Part shown: positions 26,301 through 40,700 of the stretch, one piece after another
Numbering within the stretch: position 1 is the stretch's first letter
How the letters are laid out: every line of letters starts with the position of its first letter
From: Ptiloglossa arizonensis
Lineage: Eukaryota; Arthropoda; Insecta; Hymenoptera; Colletidae
Length of the DNA stretch: 64,000 bases
Direction: 5' to 3'
Assembly: GCF_051014685.1 (NCBI RefSeq)
Contig: NC_135051.1
Coordinates: 16,015,557 to 16,079,556, forward strand
Program-made: the position numbers and the translations under genes
The notes under the pieces: model-generated
Seen by the model: the letters and a program-made list of their open reading frames with translations, nothing else
Databases searched by the model: none
What the model was told of the DNA's origin: nothing

Positions 26301-28792
26301 TTTGCGAATATTTTAATTTATAAACTAAACTATGTTTACTTTTAGCAATCGCTATCTTAATCAACATAAATTACAGAACTATCTCCTCCCTGTCTATCAT
26401 CATTCCTACGGTACAAGAATGCTACTTGGTACAAACACGACAAGTATTTACACGCACAGATGATACTTCATTGATAATACACATGACTCAGACCATAGAT
26501 AAAGCACACAGTAGACTGTCAATCAAGATTATTTTCTGTTATGCGATTGTTATACGATTGTGTAGTTCCCTTTCAGAACTACAGTGTATAGTGACAAATT
26601 TTCTACTTTATCGACTTTAATGGATCGATTGTGCAAAGTTTGTAGAATCTTCGTCGTTCTTAAACGAGATGTCGTTTTAAAATTAGTGATATTTTACGAG
26701 GTTGGTATTGCAATCTTGACTAGTTCTGAGCATACTGTAGTTCTCAACTAGCCTCTGGAATTTAGAGACCTTCCTACACTTTGTCCTATTACTATTGTAC
26801 TACAATAATAGATAAGGTGTAAGATAATGTTCATCTTACAGAAGTTGGTGTTAGTTATACGTTCTGAAATACCGACCTAGTAAAATATAAATAGGTTTTG
26901 AGAGACCTCTGCAGTTAGGAAAAATAATTTTAGAAACTACATTCAACTGAACCATCATAGTCGATAAAGGTAGAAAAAGGTAGTAAACGTAGGAAACTCG
27001 TCAGTGTATATCATTTGTGGATAATGACCAGATGGATCTTGAAATATTTTAACTATCGGTAAGAATATTTTCAAAGTTCCAGCTACCCCTAAGTAAACTC
27101 TAAAGTTTAATAAAGTTTCGAACTTCTAAGGAAGAAATTTTCGAACAACTTCTGCAACTTTCATATTTTTTAAGAGATATTGCGAAATGTGCAAAGACCG
27201 AAGCTTTCAACGAATTTTTATACCGAAACTTGATTGTTATTAATGTTCACGCGGGTTGTTAATGTTACAATACGCGTTTATTTATGCAATATAAATCATT
27301 ATCGAACAAAATGAAGTAAAATTGGGGTAGATGTGATGTAAACCGTGAAGTTGTTCCTATTAGGTCTCGTTTTCTTTTAGTGAGCCCAATTGAAAAGAAA
27401 GATGGTCGATCATCGAAAGAGATGCCTCATTTCTTTTCGAATCATGCAAGCGTGGATACAACTTAGGCTGATGTCAAACAAGCGTGAAAACAACGGACGT
27501 TCGCGCGTTTTTTTTTTCTTAGTTGGAAAAACAAGAAGACACAGGAACGTTGATCGCATACAGCATTCGTAAAGTATACTTCACTTGTAGTGTGAAGTAA
27601 ACTTCACTTCACTGGCACAGGTTGAATATTTAAGGGGGTTATTTGGTTCGACAAACGCACTTCTTCAAAGATATCCGAGCAAAATTTTCCCAAAATTAGT
27701 AAAAAAAATAGTAGAAGGAAAAATAGATTTCAATTGTGCCTCTATCTTAATATTTATATAAATATAAAATTTAGAGACTATAAACTACCAAGGTTTTGTT
27801 TATGCTTATATTTAAGTCTGTTTTATCTCGTAAGAGTTATTCACTATAATAAAGAATATTATTAACAGTTTTTCTATAGGTGAAGTAATAAAGATGATTG
27901 TGAAATATAATTAATTTTCCTTAATGGAATCAAACATTTCCTAGGACGCAATCCTACTTAATTCCACTGATTTTCCATAAAAAAAAAATTAAGCCACGTT
28001 TCCCAAGAGAACAATGTTCCAAAGATATTAAAATCAGACGATTAAGTTTTTTCCTAAAGAAAATTACACATCTCTTTAAGAAAGAATGTATACATTTTGT
28101 CCATACATAAATGCACATTATCTATAATAATATTTACCAAGAAACATTTTTTACTTCTGAATTCGTCCCTAACCAAAAACCGATCAATTTCTGCCGAAAA
28201 CATTTCTCATCAAAATTATTGAAAATGTTTGAAAACTCGTGGCGACGGTTACGCGCCACTGCGTGCAACTTCTTTCGAAACGAATGAAAATTCACGTTTC
28301 GATAACATCGAAATCCCGTAATAGATCGTTACACGTTGATACGTCATCCCGTGCGTGGAAATGAACTCGAGAATCCAGCGCGTGAGTTTGATTAATGAAG
28401 CGCGTGGTTGAACTGAATCGCGTGTACTGTGGATATCTATCGCTGGAGCATCGCCGATCCACGAGTGTAATCGTAAATACGATCGTACGAAATTAAGGAA
28501 CCGGCGCGCGCGCGAGTTGTCCACTTCGCCGCGATAACAGATGAAACTCAGACGAGGGGCGGAGTCAGCTTGGTCGGTGATGTACCCCCACCACATTTCT
28601 TGCACAACCAGTGCAATATATGGTGGGAGATACGATCGTGGTCAGCAAAGGGCTCACACGGTAAATACGTCCACGTCCGTTATTACTTCGTTCAAGGTCG
28701 CTGTCACTGTTGAGCCTTTAAAATTTCAAAGACGTCCAAGTTCAATCAGTGTCCCTCGTACGCGTTCAAGTGGAATCGGAGACACCGGAGTG
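26301..28792. other. Spacer between two divergent genes
   Basis: The spacer separates the start of the THAP-ZAD gene (-) from the start of the receptor kinase gene (+). I see no coding sequence. A short stretch at 27573-27613 contains several CTTCAC/GTGAAG motifs in opposite orientations. The GC content rises at about 28230-28790, which is likely the promoter and 5' UTR of the receptor kinase gene. Confidence 0.55.
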
Positions 28793-31700
28793 ATGCATAC
28801 GATACACCGATTTCTGTCGCTTTGCGTGCTCTCCGGCTATGTAATCGCCGTACAGGATATTTCGCCGCTGATCGACTGTTTGACCGCCTGTGTAAACGTG
28901 AGCAGCTTGTGATTGGGAAATTCGTAAACGGGAAGATGTCAACGAACATGTGTCCAAAAACCGTTTCGTAAAATAATCTGGACGCATGGACAAAAAATTG
29001 GTTCCGTTATTTTCTTACACGGATCGAACAATAATAGGTATATTTTAATGGGGTAATATGGATTTGAACGAGAACAATTCGTGTAATGAACAACGAATAG
29101 GTAACTGGATAATTATTAACGGAGGAGATACAATAGTCTTGCGACTGGAGTACGATTGGTTTTTGGACCAATGTTTATCAACGCTCTTTTCTTTCATTTC
29201 GATACTATAAGTGTATGTCATATTGTTATACACGAGTGTATAATAATATTTGCAAAGAAAATATTTACTTCTGGTTAAAAAGATTGGGCAATCTTGGAAA
29301 TTTTTGAGAACAAATTTTCCTCGTAGCGTATTCACTGTTTGAAATAATTCTTATATTGGAGCTGTTCGAGTAAAATTGCCCGGCATAGGAAAAATATTAT
29401 ATTTAAACAAATTTGAATTATACGTTGCTTGCATGGTATGCTTGTATTAAGTGCAAGTAGTTCTTTTATCGATATGAAAGATCATAATTGATTTTGGGTG
29501 TTTTATAAGTAAATTGAATCGATTCAGAACTAAATTGTAAGAAATATAAATTAAGTTTTATTTATACATTTTTACAGACAACTACCGAATTTTCTCTGCA
29601 TGTATGATTTTTACTTTTGATGTCGTTTATTATTTATTTTTGATCTTGCAACTACAAGCGATGTAGATGCAGATGCATCGATAATGCATTATTTTCCTGT
29701 ATGTTTTAAAAAATTGATTTTTTGGTAGCAATGTTCTTCTACGAATGCAAGGTTTATTAAATCTTGATCCATTTCGTTTAAAAATAAACGACGTTCTATA
29801 ACTTTGCATTATTCCAATTTGAATGTATCTTCATTTATAATCAAGTCATTGATCAATGATTTACACGATGATCACAGGTGTAGGTACATCTACTGATTGT
29901 TTAATGTATCCACAACACATTTAGTAGAATTATAATGTGCAATAACTTCCAATTTTTGGTCTGGTTAGGGTAAAAAATATTTTACTATTTCGTATCGTAC
30001 TATCAGCACAGATAAACTATTAGTATAGTTCTCGTCTATATTCGAATGTCTATTTTACACTTGAATTATAACTAGTTATCATAAATTTCCTGAGAAATGA
30101 AATAAGTCATATATCTAACTAAAAATAGATACCCATTGTTTTAAAAAAATATAGAAATCTCGTACAAAACAACGTTAAATGTATTTTTACTTTCGTGATA
30201 CAGTTTTCAAGTAATATTGATAAAAGTTGGTACAATTTTCGAAAATTTAACGTTTCGTTAAAATATATTTAATGACAAAAATCTCGGGTTAAATTGATCG
30301 AAACAGTGCACAAGGGTTAATCAGACCACGTAAGTTTTCTAAAACTTTGATTAAATGATCTGAAATGTTCAGTATGATTCACTATTAAATACTATCTATT
30401 GTAGATATATTTATCTGAAAAAAAAAAATAGAAATGAAACTTTTCAGAATCTTCGAACAACTTTATTAAAGAAAGAGCTTCTCGTTGAAAAAATTCTGGC
30501 TAGCTTCTATATATTTGTGTCAATAAATATTTATTATTTAGTATTTTATTAAGCTTATCAATCACTTGCTTGACTTGCTCGTGACAGACACAAGCAGTCC
30601 TTTTTTACTATAAATTGAAACAAATTTGCCTGTACTCATGGGTATCGTAATCTTTTATGTTATCTTAATTTTTTAATTTCGGCTACACTATAGTACTTAG
30701 GCGAACGACCATTGGGAGGTATGATTTTCTATGGTAAACGTATGGTAGAGGAATCCAAGAAGAATGGTCACGGTTACCATAAAATTAAAAAAAATTAATA
30801 CGAGGTAGTCTTATACTAGATTGTTCAATAAGTTTTGTCATTCGATAAAAATTATCGAACAGTACAGTACTAAGTTGCTCGATAAGTTTTATCGAACGAT
30901 AAAACTTATTGAACAATCTGTTAGATATATAATATCTATGTCAACTTAAATCCAACACTAGCAAAGCTACACTGGTGCAAACTAATTTTGATTAATTTTT
31001 TAGCTCAAGGTCGTTGAGATGTAACGAACTCGCTTGATTATTTTTTCTATAGCTTACACGTTGTAACAAAGTAGTTAGAAAAAGTCATTTTCCGAATGGT
31101 ACGTTTGCGGTAGCTGTGACCACCATTGTTGGACTCTACTCATAACCTTTGCAACGGTGTGCCATAACCTCCCAATAACCGTTGACCTAAATACTACAGT
31201 ACTGCTCTAATTCTCTTCATAGAATCGAGCACGAAGAATACATTTGAGAAAATGTACAATTTTTACTTTCTTTTTTTCAAAACGTTCCATGTGCTTTTAA
31301 AAGATAAAAAATTGTAAAGAAAGTAAAGGGTCACAAGCTACCAATATGAAGACTTTTACTCCATTTTTGTCGATCATAAAATCAGCCAAGAAGTAAAAGA
31401 ACTTACCAAGTAAAGAACAATTGTCTGCTTTTGCATAATCGTACTTTGGAAAATGTTGTATTTCTAGAAAGATTCGTCGAGAAATATTTAATTAAATACG
31501 TTGTGCTCCATTTTGAATTTTGACGTTGGTAGGATCATTAACTCTGGTGCTTCTCTCGGGTCTTTTTCGACCCATGGTGTTCGTAATATATTGTTTTTCA
31601 TTCATTAAAGTTATTATAATGGATGTCAATGCATGTTCCTATACTTTCTCCAGTCTCTTATTATATTGCATTGTCAAAATATAATTTCCATATTTGGGAC

Positions 31701-34700
31701 ATTTTTTTATCCAAAGACTTTCATTGTATAATGAAACAAAACGCTTTAAAATTAATTAAGTGGTTCGAAATTAGGTATGCATTTACTTGGTAAGTTTTTG
31801 AGAGTATTTATCTCATTCGATATTGTTATTAATACTTTTCGCTCGTAACTATTTACCCTTGGATTAATTATAACAATCCATAATTGAGGCTCGAAACCTT
31901 AATAATGCAACATTCGCTCGGTTAAAATTCCAACATTTATCTTGTTTCATTTATACACAAGAATTTCTACCAATTCTTTCACTCTTCTTCGTTATACTCA
32001 ACATTAACAGACCCTCTACAATTATCAATTCTTCGAAGTCTAATTATCAACAATTTAAGTCTACTCTGGTCGATATTAAAACTGCAAGAATATCTAAAAA
32101 CAATCGAGGTACATTGCAAACAGTCGATGCAATTTATTTTCGTCTGTAATTTGCATATTATAATTCTCATTTTCATCCCACTCTTTCAGTGTACACTCAA
32201 ACGAAAGAATGTTTTTAGGTTAAGCGCTATGCTTGCAAATTTTATGGTGTACAGTCTCGTATTTTTCGTTGCACACAGAATGTGAATGAAATATTGTTTT
32301 ATACTTATATGTTGTATTTCTAGAAAGATTCGTCGAGAAATATTTCATTGGGCACGTTGTGCTCCATTTTGAATTTTGACGTTGATAGGATCGTTAACTC
32401 TGGTGCTTCCCTCGGGTCTTTTTCGACCCATGGTGTTCGTAACATATTGTTTTTCGTTCATTGAAGTTATTATAATTGATGTCAATGCATGCTTCTATAC
32501 TTTCTCCAGTCTCTTATGGTTCATAAATGCATCGTTGCCTGCAACCCAGTAGTGACTTGCTCGGAGATAACAACGCATTTCCTTGTCCTTCGATTCTGTT
32601 CTCGTAAGAGAAGAAGGTCGTCAATGTGTTTGGAACGCATCGCAAATTCCCCCCAATGGACGATTCGAGATGGAGTATCGTATACGTGGATTGATCAGAT
32701 TTTCCTGCTTTCGAATATGTTTAACATATATAAATATATCAATATATACGTATGAAATCTCCATAACAATGGCAGCTAGCATTATCTGGAGACAGTGAGG
32801 AGCGACAACAGCTTCGAGAAATCTTTACTAAAGTTTTCGTCCAAATTTTTATTCTATAACTCTTCGTGCTTATGTTAGTAGAGTTGCACAATTATCGAGT
32901 CGGTGCACACGAAATGTCAACATTTTTCAGTTACGTTCCCACGTAGTCGGTCGAGACAGTTTTCACGCGATTTTTTATATTTTTCTCAAGGTGTTGGTAT
33001 CAGCTTAGATCAGTTTTATACACAGGGGGTGTAAAAACAGAATTTCAGGATTTGAAAGTTGTACAGTACTTGGTAAATTGAATAAAAGTGCTTGGTGAAT
33101 CTAGGTCGAATGTTGAATTTGTCAGAGTTCGATTGTTGGTTTTAATACTGGAAATGATTTTCTGTCCGTCGCATGCGATCTATAATTAAACGAATATCTT
33201 ATCATATTCTTACTTCGATGATTATACGAGGTATTTTAAAAGTTCTTTTAATTTTACACGTACTTTCTGCAAAATTTTCATTCGTCTGAAATTCATTGGT
33301 TGTGTTCGAATTGGATTCTCGAGAGACGTATTCTGCTCGCTAAATCGAAGAAGTCGTCGCTTCTGACATTATAAAATTATGGTACAATGTTAACTGTTAA
33401 TTTTCAAAGTATCAAGTACGATTATTAATTGCTTATGTTTTTTTAAAAAATTATAATATTATTCTTACCGTTGAAGAGGTGTACCATGGGTTCTTCTTTA
33501 ATGTGTACTACCCATAAATCTGAATCCTGAAATCTTGATCTATTAACATTAACTTTCTTCTTCTCTTCACCTTTGAAAGGTTGCATACTTTTTTATATCT
33601 ACAAAATAAATCCAATCCCATGAATCTGAATCCTGAAATCTTGATCTTTTAACATTAACTTTCTTCTTTTCTTTCACCTTTGAAAGGTTGCATACTTTTT
33701 TATATCTACAAAACAGTCCACGAATAATCATCGACAAAAACAACAATTTTGTACAGTATGAATCCCTCGATAATCATTTACAATTTTTATTTAAACTTTA
33801 CTTCTTTCACGAATGTGAAGGTATTGCACGCGAAAGAAAAATCTGCATTATTTCAACGAATGATTTCACTCGGTTGCATACTTTTTTATATCTACAAAAC
33901 AGTTCACGAATAATCATCGACAAAAACAACAATTTTGTACAGTATGAATCCCTCGATAATCATGTACAATTTTCATTTAAACTTTACTTCTTTCACGAAT
34001 GTGAAGGTATTGCACGCGAAAGAAAAATCTGCATTCGTATCATGTTGCTAACGAAAAATGATTTTCTGTTACGGATGAAATACTCTACTCGCGCACAATG
34101 TTACACGATTTGTTGAATTTTTGGATCGGTGAGGGTCCGTTGTCAGTTTCTAGTTCTACGAGCAGATGTATTGTTGTCTTCTCAAGGTTTGAAACTAGTA
34201 GAATAGATACAGAAGATTTACATTCGAAACGGCTACGATAAACTGTACGGCACGTTTTACGTAATCTTGCCTTTGACTTTCATAAGAAATTATGAAACTG
34301 TTCTGGGTCGTGTTCACTATAGCTCTCTTCGAATTTACAACACTTACCATTTTTACGCGTCCTTCGTTCACGCTCGAACAACGATAATCACCTCAACAAC
34401 CATCGTTGCAAATACATTAAATCGTTTCATCCAGTGAACCAAATGTTACTATAACGTTAATTTAAAATTAAGTCTATCGTACATTTTCAAAACGCGACCA
34501 TACTTTAAGAACATTTCCATTCCACTTTCGATTCCTTTCAATATGCAACATCTTGTATAAATCGTGTAAAAATACAGAGGCGTGGTTTTACAGCGTACAT
34601 GAATAATAAACGTAACTGTGTATATTGTTTCTTTTTTTTCCAGGAAACGTGCCAAGAAGCTTGTAATGATTACATAAACGAAATCGACCGTAAGTGTTTG

Positions 34701-37700
34701 AACTTTTTACCAAGATTAACGATATTGCGAAAAAGTTAATATCGCTCTCTAAATGTTACTCTGACCGTATCGTGATCACTTGCAAGGTACAATTGTTTTG
34801 TCTACGATATCGAATAAATGACGAGATAAATGGATATTGCACAATTACGTAAATTACAGAAACTCTACTCTTGAATTTAACGCGGGTTTTTTTATTGCAA
34901 TTGTAGTTCTAAAATGTTTCGAAGAAGTACGAAATTTGTGAAAAATGGTAGTCGCGTTGTTAATAGTAAAAGAATCGTATGTGTAATTGTGCACGTTGAT
35001 TCGAATTAAAAATTGCGAAAAATTATTTTTCTCTAAGTCGTATCAAACCACATGCTAGATTTTATGAATTATCGTACATCGCACCTTCTAACAGTGGACC
35101 AACATGTAAAAGCAATACACTCGTATCTTTTCATACACGAACTATGACGACATGTCTAGGGTCAATGTACACGCCTAATTTTGGACATTGAGAGTGTACA
35201 CGTACACGATACTTTCCATCTATGATCTACGTTTGGTCATTCTATTTAAATATCAACCATCGAATATTGTCCTCTTCGCCATAACTAGTGTAAGTCGACA
35301 ATGCACGGTTAACGGACCCAGCAGTGAAAGTTTCGCGTGCAAAATGGCTCATTTATTGTAGAATTGAACTCCAACGTTGCTCGACAAAGAGAAAGAATGT
35401 TTATAACAGGAGAAAGTGTTTTAAAGGACAATCGAAGTTCTTTTCAATCTTAAAAGGAAGTTTGAAACAAGCCAAATCGACCCCTTTGGTAGTTCTGAAG
35501 ATGGTGTTGTAATAAAAAAAATAATCGTGCAATATACAAAATTTCATTTTCTGTAGCTTTCGTGTTATCTTTCTAAAAATTGCACCAATGTATTCTTCAG
35601 ATTCTTCCGATTGAAATGAGTCCAAACACGACAGAAATCAGACTAGTTTTAATTGATTTAATATATACAATATTACGTGATATGTAAACTGTTTTTTTCT
35701 CTTCTGCTGGGTTAGGTTTCGTTGAGCTCGAGGCCCTTGTGAGTGGAAGGGATCGGGGGAGATGAATCGTGGAAAGTTAACCGTGCAGAGTTTAATGAAA
35801 ATTAACCTTGTATTACTTCCGTGATATTTCATAACCTATAACGATTGCAATTTACAAAGGACCTTCGCCATGATTTTTTTTTTGCACACTTCGAACGATT
35901 TTTAATACACTATTTACGAGATTAGGTATTGAACAGTCGATGCATTACGTGTCTACCATTTTTTGTTCAATGTAGAATAGTTACTTTCCACAAGAATGCA
36001 GTTGGTGCAGTTGTCATTGATTATTTTTTCGTAATTAATCGCGTTCTCCATTAAATACACTTGTAATACAACGTTAATTTGCAAATGTTTACCGCGGTTC
36101 GGGGCACACTGTGTCCCTCTCAATAAACATTATCGATGAATTATTTAAATAGCTCCGACCAACGCTACTTCTTAAATAATTTTTCAGAAGTAACATCTTC
36201 GATCGAGTTAAAGCTTTAAAATGAAGTAATATTTTAGTCGGTTTGGGAGCCTATGAACATGGTGACACAATTTTTAATAAATTCTAATAACCATTTGTAT
36301 CATTTATACATTTACTTTTGCCCCCGACTAGATCCATACTTGAAATTTGTTTATTTCGAATATTTTCCTTTCGTCACTGACGTTTTCTCACTAATGCAAA
36401 TTTTCGAATATTTAAAGTGAAAGAATGTCACTCTAGTAAACAAAAACACTAGAGTCACGTGTGCACGAGTTTTCTTTAATCGCATCGTTGCGAATTTACT
36501 CGAACCACTTTCACACACATTTATTTCTATTAATTTACAGGTGAATTTACAGATCGTACAAGGGAATACGTACCCCCAGGAATAGATTTTTTTATTTTGC
36601 TTGAAACTCTGTCATTTCTATATACTACTTTTTATTACGTGTCTGCCATAAATCCAACTTTTGTGAACAGTTTATTCACAGGTAGACGAAGACACTACGG
36701 CCAATACGAGTCTCCATTGCACTAGCGAGAATCTAATGATGATCGCGTTTAATCCTGGGATGTACATTATCGAACAAAATGTATCCGAATATGCTTGGAT
36801 CTCTGCGAAAGCGGTAAAAAACTATGAATTGCATTTCGTGTCGTTCGTGAATGAGCTATCGAGACTTTTATTCTTTAATTTTAACCAGCTTATTCTTATC
36901 GGTGGTGAAAAAAAATTGTCCAGAATTACCTTAAAATTGTCTAATTACATTAGACTACCTTAACGACAAATTAACAAATTATCGAAATCGTACAGAGAGC
37001 TACTAACTAATAGGTTCACCCACACTGCGCACAACTGAAAACGAGCAATCTGTTTAAATTTATTTCTCGAAATGTAAATCTACAACTTTAATACATTAAT
37101 ACAATAGAACATTGCTGAAAATTATGTTCTAGACGGAAAAACTGATCTTGTACATTATCTAACAATTATCCCCGATGCTTGAAAAATGTATGAAATTCGT
37201 TCCAACGCGTCAATTCATTTTGTTTATTGTCTATAGCATATATTATACAAGTCTTTCTCTTCTTGAAATAAGAATATTTTCCATATATATGAGAAAAATA
37301 AATCGCTGTATAAAATTGAATAATACTACCGTAAAGATACGATACATTTTTCCCGCATCTCAGATGGTAAATTTATTTTACAGACCAAGGCCAGTTTAGC
37401 AACATTTACAAATTTGACAGCGGGTACCGTTTACAGATTTCGTTTCTATAAAATAACGAAGGATGGAATTTTACACCCCGAAACGTCGAGTTTGTTTTCG
37501 ACGTACAAAGGTAATCCATCATTCATGTCCATCGTTGAAATAAATGTAGGAATAATTGACACGAGTTTGAAATGTAGGTTGAATACGTAAAATGATGTTT
37601 ATTAAAGATAGCCCAGAACTACAGATTCGGTATAACGTGCTACGTTATTTCGATCACTCTATCATTTTTCAAATCTGTCCTAAGATACCCACCCTCTGTT

Positions 37701-40700
37701 CATTTTTAAGTATCGACAGTAAACGTATTATTATTTGTATCAGATCACATACGTATCCTGGAAGTTAGATGGTTTTTTACATTAGTTGTCTATTTCAATA
37801 ATTGTCTACGTATATCGTAGACAAAGACACTTTTAATAATCGAGTAATTTTAAAAAGAAGTTTCAAACAATCCAAATTGACCACATTGGTGGTTCTAGTG
37901 TTAGAACTCTGGAAATTAGATGGTTTTTTACATTAGTTGTCTATTTCAATAATTGTCTACGTATATCGTAGACAAAGACACTTTTAATAATCGAGTAATT
38001 TTAAAAAGAAGTTTAGAACTCTGGAAGTTAGGTGGTTTTTTACATTAGTTGTCTATTTCAATAATTGTCTACGCATATCGTAGACGAAGACACTTTTAAT
38101 AATCGAGTAATTTTAAAAAGAAGTTTCAAACAATTCAAATTGACCATGTTGGTGGTTCTAGTGTTAGAACTCTGGAAATTAGATGGTTTTTTACATTAGT
38201 TGTCTATTTCAATAATTGTCTACGTATATCGTAGACAAAGACACTTTTAATAATCGAGTAATTTTAAAAAGAAGTTTAGAACTCTGGAAGTTAGATGGTT
38301 TTTTACATTAGTTGTCTATTTCAATAATTGTCTACGTATATCGTAGACAAAGACACTTTTAATAATCGAGTAATTTTAAAAAGAAGTTTCAAACAATCCA
38401 AATTGACCATGTTGGTGGTTCTAGTGTTAGAACTCTGGAAATTAGATGGTTTTTTACATTAGTTGTCTATTTCAATAATTGTCTACGTATATCGTAGACA
38501 AAGACACTTTTAATAATCGAGTAATTTTAAAAAGAAGTTTCAAACAATCCAAATTGACCATGTTGGTGGTTCTAGTGTTACAACTTTGGACGTTAGATGG
38601 TTTTTTACATTAGTTGTCTATTTCAATAATTGTCTACGTATATCGTAGACAAAGAAACTTTTAATAATCGAGTAATTTTAAAAAGAAGTTTCAAACAATT
38701 CAAATTGACCATGTTGGTGGTTCTAGTGTTAGAACTCTGGAAATTAGATGGTTTTTTACATTAGTTGTCTAACTAAAGCGATTCATTTTTTTCTAACGAA
38801 ATGAATTTATTACGTGTAGTCATTTTTAAGAAATTAATTTCTATACACCCAATGTATTCAGCCAGCAAATCTACACATGATGGTTACTTTGAATGGAAAA
38901 TTTTTTAATTTATTTCCCGCGTTCTTTTTCTTTCAGCCAATTATGTACCGCTATCCGTGCAAAGTGTATCGTTGTTAAAATTAGAGGTAGACGAGGAAAA
39001 TGAATGTAATCTACGCGCAGAAGTTGATTTTGAACCGGCAGAAGGTAATAACAATGTGTTTACGAATGGCATCGTGGATAATTAAGAAGAAACAAACGGG
39101 ATTATAAACGCAAATAAACGTTCAATTGAACAATTCGATAGAAATTTGGTATTTCTTTGTTTTTGTTTCTAGTAAATTAATCGTGTATTTTTTTCAAAAT
39201 TACAAATTTTCTTTTTCAAATTTGACACTACAAAAATTAAATTCATAACTTCGCTAAACTCTCGATACAAATTTATTTATTTACTGCTGACGGTATTACT
39301 CTTAAAATCGGTCTTATAATTTTTACTTTTATTTTTGGTATACTGCTTTCCTTCGTATATTATTTCTTTTTGTTGTATTATTCTTTTGTTACCAAACGTA
39401 TAAAACAATCAGTAATGATAAATAAGCGAATGAATATTTATCGATACTTACGAACATTTATTTACATGTATTCTTTCTTACAATATATATTTATTGTTTT
39501 TTCTATACAGAATGCGTCAATCAATTAAAATAAATGGTACATTCTGTTTCATAATGTTAAATAATACGAAAAGGTTTATTATCCTACAGTCTCACTTTTT
39601 TCGTGAGATTTATTTGTACAATGCCATTGCAGTTCCTTTAAAATGGAAAAATATGTTTTTTCGTACTTATGAAATTGTTAATTTATCGAACACTTTTCCC
39701 TAATACTTTTATACATCCAGTGACTTGAATAATCGATCTATTGTAACAAAAAAATCATATAATTATTATCGTTATCGATCCGTGAACTTATCGTGTAAAT
39801 GATAATATAAAGAAACGAGTATTGTTCGATTAAAATTTTCATTCATAATATGTTGTGTATACACAATACCTGAGTGCATTGCACGACTCAAGTGTACGTA
39901 ACAATTTCAGATCGTAGTTGTAATTACAATGTGTTAATCTGGCATGGAGAACACGAATTGGTGCAGTTTTCTCTAAGGGTAATAATATTTACGATTAAAA
40001 TTAATTTTTATACGAAACATAATTTGTATCCTCTAACGATTCGTACGTATATAGAATTTATATTCGCTTCGTTTAGCGCTAATTTTTATTCCTCCCTATC
40101 GCTTTCGAACAACTCTGCAATATAGTTATAATTTAATTCTCTTTGTTTGGCAGATGTCACATTTTCAATTTGAAATAAAAGAGTTAATGTTCGATCAGAA
40201 CAACACCGTCTCGATTTTCTCAGTTAACAATGATAGAACTAAAACCAGTCCTCAGATATCTATTAATATATATACACCCACTTGTCTAGAATATTATAAT
40301 AATTTGACCATTTGCGGTGAGTATGTAAAAATTTATTATTGGACCGTTAAGATGCTTCACCGTTAATTATTTAGTAAATTAGTCGCGTGAAACGATTAGA
40401 ATCGTATTTGGTAGGAGTATCAATTTTCGGATAATTCGTGAGACGAATTTTGCATTCTTCAATAATGATTTTTTACACCTTAGCACCAGAGAAAGTGGAA
40501 GGGCTACAAGTCACGCATATTTACAATGGACAATTATACGATCTTTATGTCAGCTGGAACAAACCTGTACACGAACCATCCAATTACATAGTACAAATCG
40601 ATTTGGAGAAGGATCATGATCCTCTAGTTAACTACATATCCGGCGTGAGTAAAATTATTTCATTCATACCTTGTCTAACTTCGTGTCAGGTCTTAGCTAC

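Noticed and set aside
28541..28792. In-frame N-terminal extension of the receptor kinase (84 codons)
   Set aside because: The extension is low in family resemblance and would bury the hydrophobic leader; the ATG at 28793 starts directly before a signal peptide.
36541..36600. Possible extra exon after TTACAG at 36540 or 36552
   Set aside because: It runs into stop codons and has no usable donor; the exon at 36686 joins the previous exon directly in phase.
39494..39703. 69-codon open frame in a receptor-gene intron
   Set aside because: AT-rich chance frame; the flanking exons join in phase without it.
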